A DNA stretch of 64,000 nucleotides from Rhabditoides inermis (GCA_963966185.1 CAWZYM010000316.1:62001-126000), one strand, 5' to 3'; shown: positions 12,501-29,736, counted from the first letter of the stretch. Numbers and translations are program-made. Notes: a model not told the origin generated them from the letters alone.

Positions 12501-14922
12501 GTGAGTTTATTATTTGTTTATTACTATATTTCATTTTTAACTGATGAGTTTTGTTGAGTTTTGAGTTTTGTTGAGTTTCCTTTCAGTTGAGGCTATGGTG
12601 GTGTATGACAGCAAGGATCGAGGCACAAATGAGCAGTGGAGCGATATACTAGCGCGACTGCAAAAGACGGACGGAACGGGAACCCAGCGAGCAGCCAATA
12701 AACAACATGTCTGGCTACACGAGCTCGTACCGATCGCTCATGACAAGTACCAAGGCGGGGACATATACTCAACGTTAGATCATGGTGTCAAGAGGGGAGC
12801 CACATTCGATGTGAAGTTGACCAACTTCCATATGCCACATATCGGCATTGAAGTGAGAGCGGTGCAACGAGACTAATATAACAATATTGTTCAGGAGGCG
12901 ATACGCATCTTCAAACGAAACGACATATATAACACGAAAAAGGTGAGCTCACTATCACTATAGTGGGTCCCCCGTTTTCGCGGTAGGCGAATTATCTTTG
13001 GCCAAAAAAAAATGACGCAGACCGATGAGAAAATTATGTAAATGCACCTCATTCCACCAGTGCCAATGAATATGTCGATAATTACGGTATTTCGAGAAAC
13101 GATATTTCAACTCTGAGATCATACGTTTGTAGAGCGGGTCAATTTGTATACATGTGATAAGTTTGGTCGAATTTAGACAAGCCGTTGAAGAGTTATTTTG
13201 TGATAAGTGTATGCTCGGTGGGGAAACTCCTAGATTGTAGGTAACAATGTTTCAGTTTTTGACGTTATTTCATCCTCAGAAGTGTCTCTATTACGCACAA
13301 GTTTGATATCGATCGATAGCATCACTTGATTCCAAGTTATGTTATGAAGTAATTCAGATCATGCTAGTTATCTAAATTATGAGAACCGAATTCTGAAAAT
13401 TGCGATCATAGAGTTGTAGCTATGGTATCGATACATCTCTCATGAAAATTTGGTATGATTTCATAAACTTTGAACGAAGTTATTTCCAAATGTAGTTCAG
13501 CGCAATTTGATATCAAATCCAGAAGACGGTAGCTAAGGAGTAATTTTGCATTCCATTTCCATAACTTTTTCTCAAAAATGACACCGGTCCATCGGTTCAG
13601 ATAGCGCGCAATGAACTAGATAGCAACCTTCGGACGCATCTAGTATTCGCCTGTGCATAATAATAGAATGACGATTCGCAACTTGCCTACCGCGAAAAGG
13701 GGGGACCCACTATACATACATACTTATTAGTGTTGGGCAGGATTAATCCAAATTTGGATTAATCGTGGATTAGTCGGATTAATCGGATTAATCCGAATCT
13801 TAATCCAAAATCTTAGAAATTTCGGATTTCAGATTAATCCGAAATCCAAAATCCAGTTTTTTGGGGATTTGGATTAATCCAAAATCCAAAATCCAGAAAT
13901 CCGGGTTTTGGATTTTGGATTAATCTACTCGTTTACAAATTGTTAAAATAATGTTGTTTTAAATGATGAAATTTCACTTTATTTGAGCTTTTAATCTATA
14001 ACGGCGCCTTTGTAACTTTACAGAAACATCAAAAACACCAAATTATACTATTAGTAAGGCATAAAGATGCCAAAAAGACAATGTAAAACTTGGATTAATC
14101 CAAAATCCAAAGTTTGGATTAATCTGAAAACCAAAATCCAAAAATTTTGGATTTTGGGTTAATCCAAAACCCGAAATCCACAATTTTGGATTACGGATTA
14201 ATCCAAAATCCAAAACCCTGAATATCTGGGATTTTGATTAATCCAAAATCCAAAATCCAACTCGGATTAGAATTTTGCCCAACACTAATACTTATGTACT
14301 CCGTGTACATAATTGCATTGTTTTCAGCACTTTGTGTACTTCAATCACTACACCTTCGGACCCAAGTACAAATTCTTCGCAATTTGTGTAAACATGATCA
14401 ACCATCGTGACGAATGTGACATGACAAGCTATAACGTCTATAGAGAAACGGGCGTTCTCGAAGCGAGTCAAACGCTTGCCCACTGGCGCTGGACAGCTCT
14501 AGCAAAGAGGTTGTATGACTGCGAAAGTTCGTTCCAGTTTGAGAACGGATACTATGGAAAGCGAACGCGCGAGGCGTGGGACGCCATTTTTCGAATTACC
14601 GACTACCGCTACATTGTGCAGGCGCCAGAGGGCGGTTATCACATGGACACTGAGGCAGAGGACGTGCTGCGAGTCGGCTTCGGCCTCCGCAATTACAGCC
14701 CCGACGTGTACTTTTATGTGAGTCGTCGACACTGGAAAATGCTTCACAGTATAAAAGCGCGATCATCCATCTGGTTGTTACATGACAGCTCTTTGACTTT
14801 GATTTTAGGGGTACAACAAAGCGAAATACTACAATGAAGTGGTGGAAAAGATGAAACACAACATTTGCAAGCCGTCGTTGAAAACGTTCAGTCTCATGGA
14901 TGAATACGAGCTGAAGCGTTAA
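5925..14922 (+). CDS. Secreted C-type-lectin-like/EGF-like protein, 16 exons
   Basis: Exons: 5925-5997, 8094-8326, 8369-8482, 8558-8651, 9829-9885, 9930-10067, 10115-10251, 10334-10444, 11817-11979, 12028-12054, 12105-12220, 12443-12500, 12587-12852, 12895-12942, 14328-14717, 14809-14922; 2139 nt, 712 aa. Exon 1 encodes a clear signal peptide (MRTLPWGPPLIPLLGLLLCA). Residues about 120-236 look like a C-type lectin-like domain: CPPGFE, a central ANRAAACKAAGGSVVE, SNVWLNEF, and a closing HHVVCEAPP. Residues about 250-373 are a weaker second copy (SNVAIKNW, PLPVVCIA). An EGF-like module follows (CNCPYPGVC, KCECPAGM). Residues 420-712 form a C-terminal region I cannot assign; they contain HFVYFNHYTFGPKYKFFAIC. 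The protein is probably extracellular. The exon 8 donor (GTTTGT) and the 1.4-kb intron after it are the least certain part. Introns 1, 4, 8 and 14 are swollen by repeats. Confidence 0.75.
6098..8022. repeat. 62-bp minisatellite, about 31 units, in intron 1
   Basis: Head-to-tail units of 62 bp, each containing GAGGATCGATTGGATATCGA, a CCGACAGTGGCCGCCCCCGC stretch and ATTCTGCACCGG. Units differ at a few diagnostic sites (ACCGG/ATAGG, CACCCCG/CACTCCG, ACAGTGG/ACATTGG); one has a poly-C expansion near 6410. The variant TTTATCCC occurs at about 7451 and again 372 bp later, exactly six units, so multi-unit blocks were duplicated. Each unit holds overlapping palindromic ATCGAT and ATATCGAT words. The array lies wholly between the signal-peptide exon and exon 2 of the lectin-like gene. 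Open frames of over 600 codons on both strands are artefacts of a stop-poor unit. Confidence 0.95.
8660..9800 (+). mobile_element. 1.1-kb dispersed repeat with internal foldback
   Basis: Insertion in intron 4 of the lectin-like gene. It begins near 8672 with the palindrome AGAGGGCGCGCAGCGCCCTCT, continues through unique sequence to about 9100, then GA-rich DNA (9130-9290), then a large hairpin with arms of about 105 bp at 9421-9530 and 9658-9767 around a (CT)n core. The same modules in the same internal order occur at 53.49-54.49 kb in the opposite orientation, and a shorter relative lies at 24.89-25.29 kb. No protein is encoded. Exact termini are not resolved. Confidence 0.75.
10686..10986. 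mobile_element. Foldback element with arms of about 110 bp
   Basis: Inverted repeat arms at about 10686-10790 and 10880-10986 (outer words ATTATCTTTTAAAA and TTTTAAAAGATAAT) enclose about 90 bp. The arms share CAACAAAAGC and CAAACCTGC words with the hairpin at 9421-9767, so both belong to one family. It lies in intron 8 of the lectin-like gene. Confidence 0.8.
12961..13712. mobile_element. 752-bp MITE with TA target duplication
   Basis: Terminal inverted repeats start TAGTGGGTCCCCC and end with the complement GGGGACCCACTA; CGCGGTAGGC and its complement GCCTACCGCG lie just inside. The element is flanked by TA on both sides (12959-12960 and 13713-13714), as expected for a Tc1/mariner-mobilised non-autonomous element. 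No transposase is encoded. It sits in intron 14 of the lectin-like gene. Confidence 0.8.
13728..14287. mobile_element. hAT-type MITE, 8-bp TSD, GGATTAATCC-rich
   Basis: A 560-bp element with TIRs TAGTGTTGGGCA and TGCCCAACACTA, flanked by the perfect 8-bp duplication ATACTTAT (13720-13727 and 14288-14295). An 8-bp TSD with TAGTGTTGGGCA-like ends is the hAT pattern. The interior is a degenerate array of GGATTAATCCAAAATCC words in both orientations, so it can form many hairpins. It begins only 15 bp after the neighbouring TA-flanked MITE ends. Confidence 0.9.
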
Positions 14923-15777
14923 ATGCTGAAGCTGAAAGACTCGAGTGCCCAAATCTTATATAGTGTCCGTATCACCTGTCTTCTGTGTTTCGATAAAGTG
15001 TTCGGACATTGTGGTTTGGGTGGGGCAGAAGTTGCTGACATTCTCGATGGTCCCTCTACTCTCTACTCGCAGCAAGGCAATCGAAGCGCCACTCGACATG
15101 ACATGCCGCCTCTCCCTGTCTTGTCTGCCGCCTAAATCTGCCTGGTGTCACACCGCAAAGACAGCCGATCTCGGACCACGTGTCATCGATGTGAAAACGC
15201 CAACCGGCCACCGTGAACGTCAGTTCTGTTCAGCCACGGACGGAACGACGGCATTGACGGAAGATTTCGATTTCTCTGACCGCACGTCTTCATACGATAT
15301 GATTGTGCCTGTTTCCACGCTAGAACTCAGTAGAACTTTTCCTTTACGAGATGGTTGATTTAAAGTGTAAAAGATGTGAAGTCGAAGTGAGATTAATTAG
15401 CTAGCTCTGTGAACCAATAGGAAATAGGAACAAAGAAGGAGTGAATCCTGTTTCGAGCTAAAAAAAGAACATTTTTAGAAAAAAAATCTCTGTTTTCTTT
15501 ACCATGTGGCAAGCAACACTAGAAAACAAAACGCATGTGTATGTACACAAACACATTACATTCTCATTTTTTGAAAAGATGTGCCTAGTCAATACATATA
15601 CAAAATACACTCACACACATATATTTCACACTATCACAGTCGAACACGGAATCTTAGAGAGGAGAGAGACATGGCAGGTCACGTTATACTGTACATAGAA
15701 ATGCGAGCGTGAGCGGGCGAGATGATACTCAGTTGACGCAGTGGTTGTGACGCGATGACGACGCAGTGACGTCACCG

Positions 15778-20347
<4,570 letters not shown>

Positions 20348-21654
20348 CTCAAAAAGATACGGACACTTGTAAATGAAAGAAACTAGGAAACGATCTGTCG
20401 CCAATTGAATTTGATGGCTTGTCATTTATATCATACGCAAACTAGTCGCGATTCAAAATAGAGTGAAATACTAAGGTGATGAAGCTACAGAAAATATCAC
20501 GATACTGTTTGAATGGTCTTTTTTCGTTTTTTTTTTGCAAAATAAAAAAGACAGGGGTGAAAGCAAGACTTCAAGAATAGAAAGTTCACATTGTCAAACT
20601 ACTACATACAACTACTAGATTCGGGAGAATTGGGATCGAGCCAATTTGTCAAACTGCGCAGTGTCCAGTATACAGAATCCAGAACCCAACACCTCATATC
20701 GGACTATCCGGGTGCCTATTCAGTATTCGGGTGTCTAGTCACTAGTGCAATGTGTTTGTTCTCGGCAAACAAACGTTTGTAGGTTGTTGCGAACACGTAG
20801 TTGTTCCATAGTCACTTCGATTCCAGACGCGAAGTGATTTTTGAAGCGGTAGTTTTAACATATGGTGCGAGCGCGAAAAAAAACCCAAAGCACCATGTGA
20901 CCAAGGTGTATTTCTTGCTTTGTGCTTTGGAAAAGACATAAAGAAATTCCGTGCGCCAACTGGCCTCAGTAGCACGGCATGGCGCATGGAGAATACTAGA
21001 CGCAAAAAGGGCGCCTCATTTTGAGAAAGGAGCCTTATCAGTGAGCTGACTGACAGTAGAAAATCAAACACTTACTACACTGCGAATATAGAAAGAGACA
21101 GAGCGATACAAGTGACGAAAAAGCGGATACAACGCTTGTAAAATACAAGTTTGAAGCCATATATAGCAGTTGTTATTGAATGAATTCTGCCATTCTTATC
21201 GTTGTAGTGTTGTGGTAACGCTCACGATTCACGGACTAAGATAAGCCGGTTCGATTCCCGCTACGTGCAATCAGTTTTGCCAAGTTCTCATAAGTGAATT
21301 TAGATCAACCTTGGTAACATTAAACGCCCCTGTGCCTTTAATTGTACTTATGAACGAATTCTATCTCTAATAAACACTAATCCGATAATGACGAAAGACT
21401 GAAGGGTAAATCTAGAAAAAATTACACATACAAAGCAGAAAAAGTACTAAAGCAATGAAAATGTTTTTTATAATATGATTCCGACGTAGAAATGGTTTAG
21501 GTTTAAGAAAATGAAATCACGTTATCATGAATATCACTAGACATCATACCTGTACCGATTATCTCTTTCTTCCTCCTTCTCTCTCACTCTCTATCTCTCT
21601 CCTCCCTCCCACTCATTGTGTCTCCTAGGAGACGTGTCGTCGCGCCTTGAACTG

Positions 21655-21715
<61 letters not shown>

Positions 21716-21997
21716 GGAGGAAGAGGGATTCTCAGCCTCTGCACGAATCATGCATTTGTTCACGTAAACAACGTTATTGCATATATATTTTGTCGAAACG
21801 ACATTGAAAACCGATACGTGTTGATAATATCTATTATAGATATAGCATCTATATCTATTATAGATATTGATATAGCATCTGTTCGAACAGGAATAATAGC
21901 ACAACAAGTGAAAATAAAATAAAATTCACATCTGAAATTTTGCAACATGAAATGAGAATATTGAGGTGATAGGTAAATCAATCGACATCTATTTTAT

Positions 21998-22044
<47 letters not shown>

Positions 22045-22158
22045 GGAAACAGTACCACACGCGGTATTCGCAATAATGTGAATAATCCAAGTGGGAATTG
22101 CAATATGTAGTTCGAGCGACTGACTCAACATTGAGAGGAGAATGTTATCACATTAGAC

Positions 22159-22216
<58 letters not shown>

Positions 22217-22486
22217 GGGAGCGAGGAAGCGAGAGAGAAAAAGAGGAAGCGTATTGAACTGTATAACTAGTCCGTGAAGATAGCATGGATAGACAAAAAG
22301 AGGAAGGGGAGGAGGACGAAGAAAACACGAAATCCACACACAGCAATCGATAATCTGTGAACGGTCAGCGAATCGTTCCGTGCACCAAATCCTCTTTTAC
22401 TGACCGGAACCACACCGTTCCAAATTCAAAATTCACACTCCCTCAACACTCAACTAAATCCGCGCAGCGACATATGATACACGTAT

Positions 22487-22548
<62 letters not shown>

Positions 22549-24028
22549 GAGAGAGAGGTCCGTCCCAAATCGGCGCAGCATCGCGTGTAAAAACGCGCGA
22601 ATTCACACGCGAGTGATTTTCGGACACACAAATTTTGAGAAAAAGTGAATCTCGTTTCGGAATATAAAGTAAAAGTGTACGTATAAGAGACATGTACGAA
22701 TCTGCGGGAAACGAAGTTGTACTTTGACGTGACATGAGACCGGAAGATTGATGATTGATGCAAGGGAACCAAGTAATGGAGAGGAAGGAATAGGTGACGC
22801 GGAATACACATTTCTTATGGGTGAGAGAGAGAACGAGAGAGAGGAGGATAAGGAGGAAACTGCAGAGGAGACCTTGAGTTTTTCCCTCTTGTAGGTCAGT
22901 CTCACTGAGCCCACTCAAGTCCCGCTCGAAAATGCTGGGATATTCCTACGCGGAAGGAATAGTAGATGTGAATTCGTTGGAAGCGGCGAAGATGTATGAT
23001 GTTCAAATGGAATGACGAGTTATCAGTGTGCGTTTGGCAGAGTAACAGAGACCGCGTGGTATTGAACCATAAAATGGAGACCAGCTGACTTTCCGGATAT
23101 CAAGTTATCAACTTACCGAATATCAAATTTCGTCAATGGAACGCTTTGCCACAAACAAGAAGAACTGCCGAAGCATAAAGTGTTATCTGTTATCAGCTAT
23201 GAAAAGCGATTTTTGTGGCCACAAGGTCAATAATTCAAACGTGCCAAAACGCTGCGCGAATAGGAAATAATCTGATTATTGGCATGCGATCAAGTTACAC
23301 AAAGTTTAGAGTTTTAGCACACAAATATTCTACACTAATTCGGGCATCTATGGACGTTCAGTTTCCTACAACAAATAATAGTAACTAGTTATTATGAACC
23401 TTGCTTCAAACAACTGAAAGAACCTGAAAGGGCGAACTTACAATTGAACATTTTCGGTGTATTATTATTATTTTGCAACCCTAATAACTGTTTTTGGTAC
23501 ATAAATGTGTCAATCTCTGAAAGTCGTTCTTATCAGCAATAAAAAACGCTTGTCATTGAGCCTACATTCGCTACAATGTACGGGTGTATGGATAACATAT
23601 TAAAAGTATAAATCGTATGAATGTTTTCATTAATGATTTGTAGTAAGTAGGAATTAGGAACTTCACTGATATGAAACTACACAATTACAAGCTATCAGTA
23701 TTTCAATTTCAGCTCTTGTAGGCTCTATTGTTCAAGTCTGCGTCTGCGTCGGTAGCAAAGTCCGCACGCGAGATAACATCCCGCTAACCCCGTGATAACT
23801 AGATTACACGCGCTTTTCGATTGATCTCAATTAATTCACTGATATCACCAAACCATGTTGTCCCGCGCTCTTTGCACCCCGTTGTTTATACTCACAGGTT
23901 TTGTATTATTGTATTATATTGAGACGTTGATACGTTCGCGATTATCACGATTAGGCTCACTCAGTTTATTGTATATGTTCTGATATGCATGCAAACACCT
24001 GCTCACAGTTCACCACTATCATGTTCAG
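20348..24028. other. Intergenic region between divergent genes
   Basis: Separates the TTC39-like gene (minus) from the sugar transporter gene (plus), so it should contain both promoters. It holds four (GA)n/(CT)n tracts (about 21658-21712, 22004-22040, 22158-22213, 22488-22556) and one tRNA-like repeat near 21.2 kb. I see no convincing exon; short frames through the GA tracts are artefacts. Confidence 0.6.
21203..21276 (+). repeat. tRNA-like SINE head
   Basis: GTTGTGGTAACGCTCACG resembles an A-box region and, 35 bp later, GGTTCGATTCCC is a canonical B box. The acceptor stem does not pair, so this is a tRNA-derived repeat rather than a tRNA gene. The 3' body resembles none of the other copies closely. 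Confidence 0.5.
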
Positions 24029-26379
24029 ATGAGCCAGGTGTGGTTGATATTCGTGTGTTCGATTCTCTCGTTCGCAGCCAATGTGCAGTACGGATTCTCC
24101 ACCACATACGTCAACACGCCGGTTTCTATATTTTACATTACTTATTTTACAGTAGATAATATTTAAAATATGTTACTTGTCTACATATTTTACTGTAGAC
24201 AATAATCAATATTTGTCGGAAGTATACATAAGTATTTGATATATGCATATCTTTACATCACATTTTCGAAATAACACGTAATCCGGGTTTTCTAGGTGGA
24301 TGAGTTCAAGCAGTATCTCAACACGTCACTCCATAGGATGGGACATGAGATGACAGATGCCACGTATAACTGGGTATGACGTCACTGGACGATTCAGAGT
24401 GACGTCACTCGTTTGTAGATGTGGAACCTGATCCTGAACATCTGGTTCGTGGGGTTCTTCGTCGGTATCTGGCTGAGTCCACTGCTCAACGATAGATATG
24501 GAAGGAAGGGTGGGTGGAGACGTCATACGTCACACGTTTCAAGGTCAACGTATAGTCGTGTATGATGCGTTTTGAATAATCGCACATAAATTTCGGTTAT
24601 CAATTAACCAATTTCATACTAATACACATCATCCTATCTTGTTCTCGACTAGGAGGATCCCGGATTTCACCGGCTAAACAACCACTCCTTGCTTTCCAGT
24701 GGGGTTCCTGTTCGGCAACGCGCTTTCTCTCCTCTCCTCTCTTCTTCGACTGGCGGCTGTCCTCTTCTATCTCCCATGGCTACTCTTCGTCGCCAGAATA
24801 GCAGCCAGCATGGCCATGGCTATCGTGTACCAGAGCTGCATACTGTACCTGCAGGTGAGTTGGTTTGCTGTGTGTTCGAATCAGCTACATTAGAGAAGGC
24901 GCGCAGCGCCCTCTCGCTTGTATTGGTTTACCCCGCGCGCTAGAATGCATTAGAACGATATTTTCCGGATGACGTATTTTTCCTGATTGTGAAGTGATAT
25001 CACCCATTGTATTAGTTTCTCGAAATGAGGGGAATTCTTAGAGTTTTGTTTTGAGATCGGATCAGTCACGCTATAAAAATGGTTGGTGTTACAGAAAAAA
25101 AGTGTATGAATGTAAGACTAGGTAATAAAGTAAAAACACACGTTTGCTACAAATCGCTAATTTTGTACTGGTACATAGAGCCGGCTGGCACATGTCTCAA
25201 TTGACATTTCAGTCCTTTTACTCAGTTGAGACAATCACTACAAACCAACTATTTTTACGCGAAAGTACTTTTAAAAGATAATTACTCCCTATGGTGAGTG
25301 GTACGTCTTAACTGTATAATATACAGGGAACCCTTTTGTATATAGAAAATAGAGTTTGCCGATTATTTCGGGTTGTCTATATGTATTAGATGGATGTATA
25401 TGATTGCAGGAGGTCTCCCCCACCCACCTGCGCGGATTCCTCTCGTTCCTCTCAGAAATCAGCTACGCCAGCATGTGAGTCGCATACGTTTTTCTTATCT
25501 AAAGGCTGTCTAAAAGTCGTCAATTGGTCAACCCTCAGAGTATTTAAAGTTGTTTCGAGTGGATATCGAATGGTTGTTGTTGTGAACAGATTGCCAGATT
25601 TGCAGACTTGACTTCTTCCTAGCATGTATCATCTCTGAATGTAGGTGTCTCGTTGGCACTCTCCTCGGCACCCCTCAACTACTGGGAGACCACCTGGGAT
25701 GGCTCGTGTTCTTCCCAGTTATACCATGTGCGTATCGATTGATTATCGATCGAATATTAATTATCGATTGATCATCGATCAATTACAGGCATCGCCTTTG
25801 TCATCATCCAATTCTTCCTCCCCGAAACACCCAAGTATCTGCTCATAGTGCGAGCGAATGAGGGTGGGTGGAGGATACGTTTCGGTTTCGTTTCTGTTTT
25901 AAGATACGTTTTACTAGCCTGTTGAACAGCGGCAAAAATAATGAAGATCAATTCAAACGGAGGTCTTTCTAAAGAAAAAATACACTTCTTCATGAATATA
26001 TGAAACACAAACTTCTCCAGAAGCGGCCGGCGATTCGGTGCGGTTCTATCACGGAAAGAACGCGGATGTCCCCAAAGTACTCAACGAAATCGCCATGGTG
26101 AGATCTTCTCATTTACCACACCAAAACCCAAAACGTATCTTCCACTCGCCATCTTTTCATCTAGTTCTTCTTCTCTCAATGAATGTCAGGACACAGACAA
26201 GAAATTTAAAATTTGGCAACGTGTGTTTATAAATTCTATTTTTAGGAAGCGGAGCGCGAATGTGACGTTCCGTCGTCACTGCAGACGATTATGGAGATAT
26301 TCACGATCGACCATCTGAGGAAAGCAACCCTTCTCAGCTGTGCAGCACTGCAGGTAGGGAGGGAGAGAAAGAGAGAGAG

Positions 26380-26432
<53 letters not shown>

Positions 26433-27736
26433 ATTCCAGAACACAGTCGCCCTCTGGTCGGTCCTTCTCTCGTCCACGTCATTCCTGGAAGATGTGAGTG
26501 GAACATTTCAATCCGGAATCCGGCTTATCTTTCACAGTTTGTGTAAGAACAAACAAGTTTTCAAAACGACAATTATCGTCATCATAAGAAGTTCATTAAA
26601 AAATCGTGGCGCTCATATGCGCCTGTGGGGGAAGATACAGCGTACACAGCTGAAAAGGAGTGTACCCTCTGGTTTTCGAAGTTGAGTTTTCTCGGAAAAA
26701 AATGTGCACAAACGTGTACTGTTGATAATGGTTTCTCTATCTTCTCGCCTTATGCGACATATGGTCCAATTGACAAAAGTGTAACATTTTTGATTTATTT
26801 TTGCATTCCGATGTTAACTCAACTTTGAAAACCAGAGGGTACACTCCTATGAGTATGCTCAAACTCAATATAAAACGTGCGATACAAATACAACACAACA
26901 ATGTAACATACAAACTACAATCCAATTCATTCTAACCTACCTTGCCGCGCAGGCGCACGTGTCTGCTTCGGTCGCCAAGTGGAGCAGCACGGGAATGACG
27001 GCCGCCTACTGTCTCGGCACACTCACTGGAGCACAGCTCATAGAGAGGTGGGGGTAGGAGAGAAGAGCATGTATGTACACATTGTATGTACACTGATCTA
27101 CACATACACTGCTCTATATGTACACATGCATACATACGTGTCACTGCGTCTACAACATACATAAGCCGGCGCTATTTTGTAGATAAGTGAGGACTGGAGA
27201 GTTTTAGGAAAGGAAGACGAATAAGACAAGGATTTTAACTATGCCTCTCTTCCTAAATGTAAATTCGAGCACAACATTATCATACGTTTCATTGCATCTG
27301 CGAAATGAGCTGGCGCTATTTTGTGGCAATGTACTGATTGTATCACGAAACATGTATTCAGCGAACATACATAACTTATTCTCGCAATAACTCGTGCGCT
27401 GTTGGGTAGAGAGGGAGACGGAGAGCCAGCGCAGCGCAGGGAAGAGTTTGCTAGGAAGCCGTAGTTCGTGCTGATGCATATGGTGCGGCCTATGCGTATG
27501 ATTTGCAGGCTGGGCCGTCGCCCTCTGCTCCTCACCTTCTCAGTGATCAACTCCTCGCTCCTTCTTGTCTACGTGATCTGTGATCGGCTCTCCGCCTCCC
27601 TCCCCGCTCTCTCATGGGCCTGTATGGTCAGCCTGCTCCTCTATGGATACACATATGGGTGAGCTGTGCTGTGCTGTTGATAGTGACACGGCCCGGATAG
27701 TTGCACAACGCGCCTCACACACACACACACACACAG

Positions 27737-27809
<73 letters not shown>

Positions 27810-28405
27810 GCTGGCGCGCAGGCAGCAATTTCAAGAAAAAAATTATCGCGTTCAACCGCTTGCTGGCTAACTCGCAAAAGAGCAGAGCGTCGCGTGTGTG
27901 CGGCGCGGTCGTAGGCCTGACTTGACTGTGCAAATATCCGGACCATGAGTGAAACATATGATTGTCCCAGCACCGGCATCGGTCCGATCTCTTGGTTCAT
28001 CTCTTCGGAGCTGGTGCCTCAGAGATATCGGAGTCTCGTCCAATCCACCTGCTACGCCATCAACACTGGTACGCTCACTTTTTTGGAGGTTGATAAGATA
28101 TCAGTTTATCGCGAATAACAATAGTTCCTATAGCTTTGTGGAACCAACCCATTTTCAGTTGCCGTCGTGATTACGACCTTTTCGATTCTCCCTCTCTATG
28201 AGGCAATTGGCTCGTATGCTTTCGTTGTTCTATACATCATTCCTTCCTCTATATGCATATTCTACCTGTACAGGCAACTACCGGAGACCAAGGGACGGTG
28301 GGTACGGTATTTGAAATACAGTAACCCTATTGATGATTCAGGGAAATCCATGAAATCGTGTCGGAGCTGCAAAACGAAAAGAACAAACTGTTGGACAGAA
28401 TCTAA
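24029..28405 (+). CDS. SLC2-type MFS sugar transporter
   Basis: Fifteen exons: 24029-24121, 24296-24373, 24419-24509, 24700-24854, 25410-25474, 25645-25727, 25789-25863, 26021-26097, 26246-26353, 26440-26493, 26953-27047, 27509-27658, 27971-28068, 28159-28297, 28342-28405; 1425 nt, 474 aa, the normal size for a 12-TM facilitative sugar transporter. Hallmarks in order: a hydrophobic first helix, DRYGRKVGF (loop 2-3), PETPKYLL after TM6, RLGRRPLLL (loop 8-9), GIGPISWFISSELVPQRYRS (TM10 and the following loop) and PETKGREIHEI after TM12. These define the SLC2/GLUT fold in the plasma membrane; the substrate cannot be read from sequence. The start Met opens directly into TM1. Introns carry three repeats: a 24.9-25.3 kb element, a small MITE and a (GA)n tract whose end serves as the exon 10 acceptor region. 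Confidence 0.92.
24890..25290. mobile_element. Short relative of the 1.1-kb repeat
   Basis: In transporter intron 4, GAAGGCGCGCAGCGCCCTCT matches the palindromic head of the repeats at 8.67 and 54.47 kb, and ACTTTTAAAAGATAAT near 25270 matches a foldback arm. The middle has diverged or been deleted. Confidence 0.55.
26656..26848. mobile_element. 193-bp MITE in transporter intron 10
   Basis: Ends are inverted repeats of about 31 bp with one mismatch, starting AGGAGTGTACCCTCTGG. The outer bases resemble the TIR of the TTAA element at 4447-5007 (AGGTAGTGTAC...CTG). No target duplication is evident, so the flanks have changed or this copy was deleted internally. Confidence 0.7.
27716..27808. repeat. 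(CA)n(GA)n compound microsatellite
   Basis: About 10 CA followed by some 37 GA dinucleotides in transporter intron 12. The sequence just downstream (27840 onward) is where the copied 3' block of the transporter begins. Confidence 0.9.
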
Positions 28406-29736
28406 TACGTTTTTTTTCTTTGACATTGATCTGTACATACATATACGGTACCTGCATTAAAGATTATAAAACATTTCACTTTTCCTGGTATATGTGTTTC
28501 CTTCCCATGATCTTCCTCTCTTTCAGGATGCGTATGCGTAGAGACTGTGACCTCTGCATCAGTGACCTCTCCTGTTCTCTCCCCTTTCTCTTTTCTCTAT
28601 AACACAATATTGGCCAGAAATCAATCGTTATGGTCCATGGAGTAAAGTTTCCATTTCCTTCATTTTCTGGCATCACAAAGAGTCGAAAACAGCCTTTTTC
28701 CGCTTTGGAAACAAATTTGTATACAGTCCGGGGAATATTTAGTTCCGCCACCGCTCCGCTCGTCCGTCCCGCATTTGAAAACTGCGCGCGCGCGAATATT
28801 TGAAACTGAGTTCATTTGCGTGCTCTCGCATGTCTATCGATTTCTGCCACCTTGCACTCTGTTCACTCTGCGCTCTCTACTGGCGGCAACTGATTTGCCC
28901 ACCCACTGTAGCAACTTGGTCAAAATCGTCTCACTTAGGCTCATTTGATTGTCTGATGTGTGTATGGTCTCATAGTTCACATTTGTTTTCCGAAATTCTC
29001 AACCGTATTCCATCTATGGCGTTTCGTTGTGCGTCGAAATACTGCCACTTTTTGCCCTATCACCCCTGCCGGCTGATTGATTATCGACTACTAGATTTGC
29101 TCGGGAAAGTGAGAGAGAGCGCAGAGAGCGCGCGCTCGCGAGAGAGACAGACGGCAAATAGCCATGAGAGTGGACGAACACACTCGCACAACGCTTACAA
29201 CTGTAACTTTACAAACAGTTTTGGAACATTTCTAATAAAGATGGACGGTTGGACAATATATCAACATGTTCGCTCTCTCACAGGCTATCGATTTCATATG
29301 AACGGAGATCTAAGCGACAACTTCCTAATATCATACAAAGTGGTAAATGATACTAGTAATAAAAGTCATTTACATTATATATCAGGATATTCGGACTGCG
29401 AGAAAAGTAGTAGCTAACTTTGATTGAGCAAGATTCGTCAACTCTAAACCAAGTTATGACAATAAGCGCGATTGCGCTGACACTGACACTGACGACACTG
29501 ACGCAAAAGAGAGCCAGCTTGGACCCCCTAATAGCAGGCAATTTGAGTGGAACTCTCTCACCCTACATACATACATACATAGCTCAATATCTACCAAAAA
29601 AGTCAATTGTGTTCAAAAGATATCGATATCATTGAAAAATAATAATTCACCAAGAAGCAATAACAACATGCATAAATCATTTGAGTATTACTCGTCCTCC
29701 CGATTGCCCGGTTGTCTCTCGCCCCTCTTCCTTCCT
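28406..29736. other. Intergenic, convergent transporter and Kelch fragment
   Basis: Lies between two convergent 3' ends. The parts at 28406-28720 and 29533-29736 are copied at 32340-32655 and 32660-33300; the 810 bp between them (about 28721-29532) are present only here, so they were inserted here or deleted in the other copy. I see no exon with clear coding signature. Confidence 0.6.
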
